A stretch of 64,000 nucleotides of DNA from Crambe crambe (taxonomy: Eukaryota > Porifera > Demospongiae > Poecilosclerida > Crambeidae): assembly GCA_963924555.1 (NCBI GenBank), contig OZ004598.1, positions 3,434,501 to 3,498,500 on the forward strand, written 5' to 3'. A program made the translations under genes and the position numbers. The notes under the pieces are model-generated. The model was not told the DNA's origin and searched no databases. It saw only the letters and a program-made list of their open reading frames with translations. Each line of letters opens with the position of its first letter. Position 1 is the stretch's first letter. Shown here piece by piece: positions 62,800-64,000 of this stretch.

Positions 62800-63200
62800 T
62801 GCTTCAGCAGTATACATGTCTACCTGAGTAAACTTTGGGTCACTAGATAGTCCACCAGCTCCTCCTGGAGGTTCAGTCAATTGTGCACTCTTTTCTCCTA
62901 GAAAGCTTTTTAGTCCAACTTCTCGTGGAGCTTTGGAGAAAGGAGATGCTTCTTTCCAAGTGCCTGTGGTCTCTCTGTAGACTCTCCGGCCAGCAAAATG
63001 TTGGCTGCTGCGTTTCTGTCTCTGTCTACGAAGAGAGGTTTGCTTCCAGATCGACAGTTTGTGCACTTTAGCCTGGAGTGAGATAATCTTCCTCTTATGT
63101 TTCTGTATCTGGTCAACTCCCCAAAGCATCGGTTGTAGACCTTGGAGGTTCGAAATTCGTCTACGCTCACTGTCTCTAACCTCTTGCTCAGAAGCTTCCA
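62800..63200 (-). pseudogene. Fanzor/TnpB-like nuclease C-terminal remnant
   Basis: The 62910-63170 frame reads SVDEFRTSKVYNRC, then LTRYRNIRGRLSHSRLKCTN, then FVDRDRNAAANILLAG. This is the zinc-finger and RuvC-III end of TnpB/Fanzor RNA-guided nucleases: E-x-R-T-S-K, CxxC pairs, and D-R-D-x-N-A-A. The first finger Cys appears changed to Tyr (KVYNRC). Upstream parts of the nuclease are missing because P-element sequence starts at about 63200. An overlapping 165-codon frame on the same strand is only a shadow. Confidence 0.55.
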
Positions 63201-63204
63201 GGAG

Positions 63205-63590
63205 ATGTATGTATGTTAGGGAAGGTCTTGTGTTTGATAAATCCACAGGATCTCTCACTGGGTTTATTGATATGGGGGGGATATAAACAATCATTTAATG
63301 GATCCATTACCGATGAAAATCATCGCAGACATCATTGTCCACTGCCTAAAACTATACTAGTTTTTACGGTTCGTGGAGCAGTCTGCAACATTGAATTCCC
63401 CTTTCTTGTCTCTTTGGCGATCTTTTCCCACTACTCTGGCAGAAAATTGAACATTTGACAAGAAATGGCTTCAGAATACTAGAAGTCACCAGCGATGGTG
63501 CCTCTTGCAATAGCATTCAAACAGGTCTACAGAGTGAGAAATATTTCAGTAGAGATTACAAAAATACTGAAAATGGCTAATGTTATTTAG
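63205..63590 (+). pseudogene. P-element-like transposase fragment (inverted copy)
   Basis: MYVREGLVFDKSTGSLTGFI followed, with frameshifts, by VRGAVCNIEFP; matches part of 57840-58270 in inverted orientation. Confidence 0.6.
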
Positions 63591-64000
63591 TACTGAAACT
63601 TTCAATCCCAGCTTGGAGGCTCTGTATTACGTATGTCATTCAGACTTCTGGCTCCCAAATAGGAAGTATAACATTATCCCAAATGATTGAAGGCTGGCTT
63701 ATTACATATAAAAGATTGCTTGGTTGAAGCTGTCTATCATATCCAAAAGCTAGGAAGAAGGGGGCAGCAAGAATAGAAGCTCTACAACCACATTGAGTAT
63801 GTTAGAGAGGAATCAGTTGTGTGGTCCTTATAAAACTCACCTACCAACAATCTTCCCATTGATGAACATATTTTCCCCTTTGAACTTCTTTCGAAGGTGC
63901 TTATGGGCATGTGAGGTACCATGTCGGAATGACAGGGTCAAGAACTGGATTGCTGAAACGTAATCACAAAGCAGCACATCCTATCATTGTCAAAAAGAGA
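63591..64000 (+). pseudogene. Arrestin upstream region and pseudogene IV (runs off window)
   Basis: 63600-63760 is the inverted copy of 57655-57820 (arrestin copy II upstream region). From about 63780, decayed arrestin codons (HIEYVR, VVWSL, SPTNNLP, GHVRYHVGMT) run with stops and deletions to the window end. Confidence 0.6.

Noticed and set aside
62797-63294. 165-codon minus-strand ORF
   Set aside because: Shadow frame of the Fanzor/TnpB-like remnant; the conserved motifs are in the neighbouring frame.

Overview
This looks like a repeat-rich stretch of an animal genome, most likely a demosponge resembling Amphimedon (inference). The host-type genes are intron-rich. They encode a HECT ubiquitin ligase, a Pelle/IRAK-like kinase, arrestin-domain proteins, a Cdt1-like protein and a secreted beta-helix protein. 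Many introns are only 50-60 nt. AT-rich spacers full of tagctagcta-type words separate the genes, and almost every class of eukaryotic transposon is represented.

Layout. 1-4350: multi-exon P-loop NTPase gene whose tail is an array of 42-nt exons with about 60-nt introns. 4800-9530: multi-exon gene joining C2H2 fingers, a MULE transposase, a SWIM finger and a CXXC finger. 10588-16090: satellites and TIR elements, including a 2 kb modular minisatellite. 17011-17190: hAT remnant. 18429-25345: TIR-bounded element with a divergent gene pair, a HECT E3 ligase (minus) and an integrase-like DDE transposase (plus); the transposase is split by a nested TTA-flanked insertion. 25782-34440: copy I of a segmental duplication (mini-Cdt1, beta-helix gene, arrestin gene). 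35100-38530: transposon fragments and TIR elements. 38545-57700: copy II of the same duplication. Its mini-Cdt1 block is inverted, and three intact or near-intact insertions interrupt it: a Ty3/gypsy element (43372-47675), a hAT element (48073-50996) and a 5.1 kb element carrying an IRAK-like kinase plus a second integrase-like transposase (51137-56214). 57800-64000: P-element-like fragments, a 61/62-bp minisatellite, a gypsy integrase remnant, two decayed arrestin copies and a Fanzor/TnpB C-terminal remnant.

The most interesting signal is a pair of TIR elements with related integrase-type transposases. Each carries a complete signalling-type gene, a HECT ligase in one and a protein kinase in the other. 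For the kinase element, copy I of the duplication preserves the empty insertion site and defines a 6-bp target duplication. The two copies may be a true duplication or two haplotypes assembled in series; the sequence alone cannot decide.
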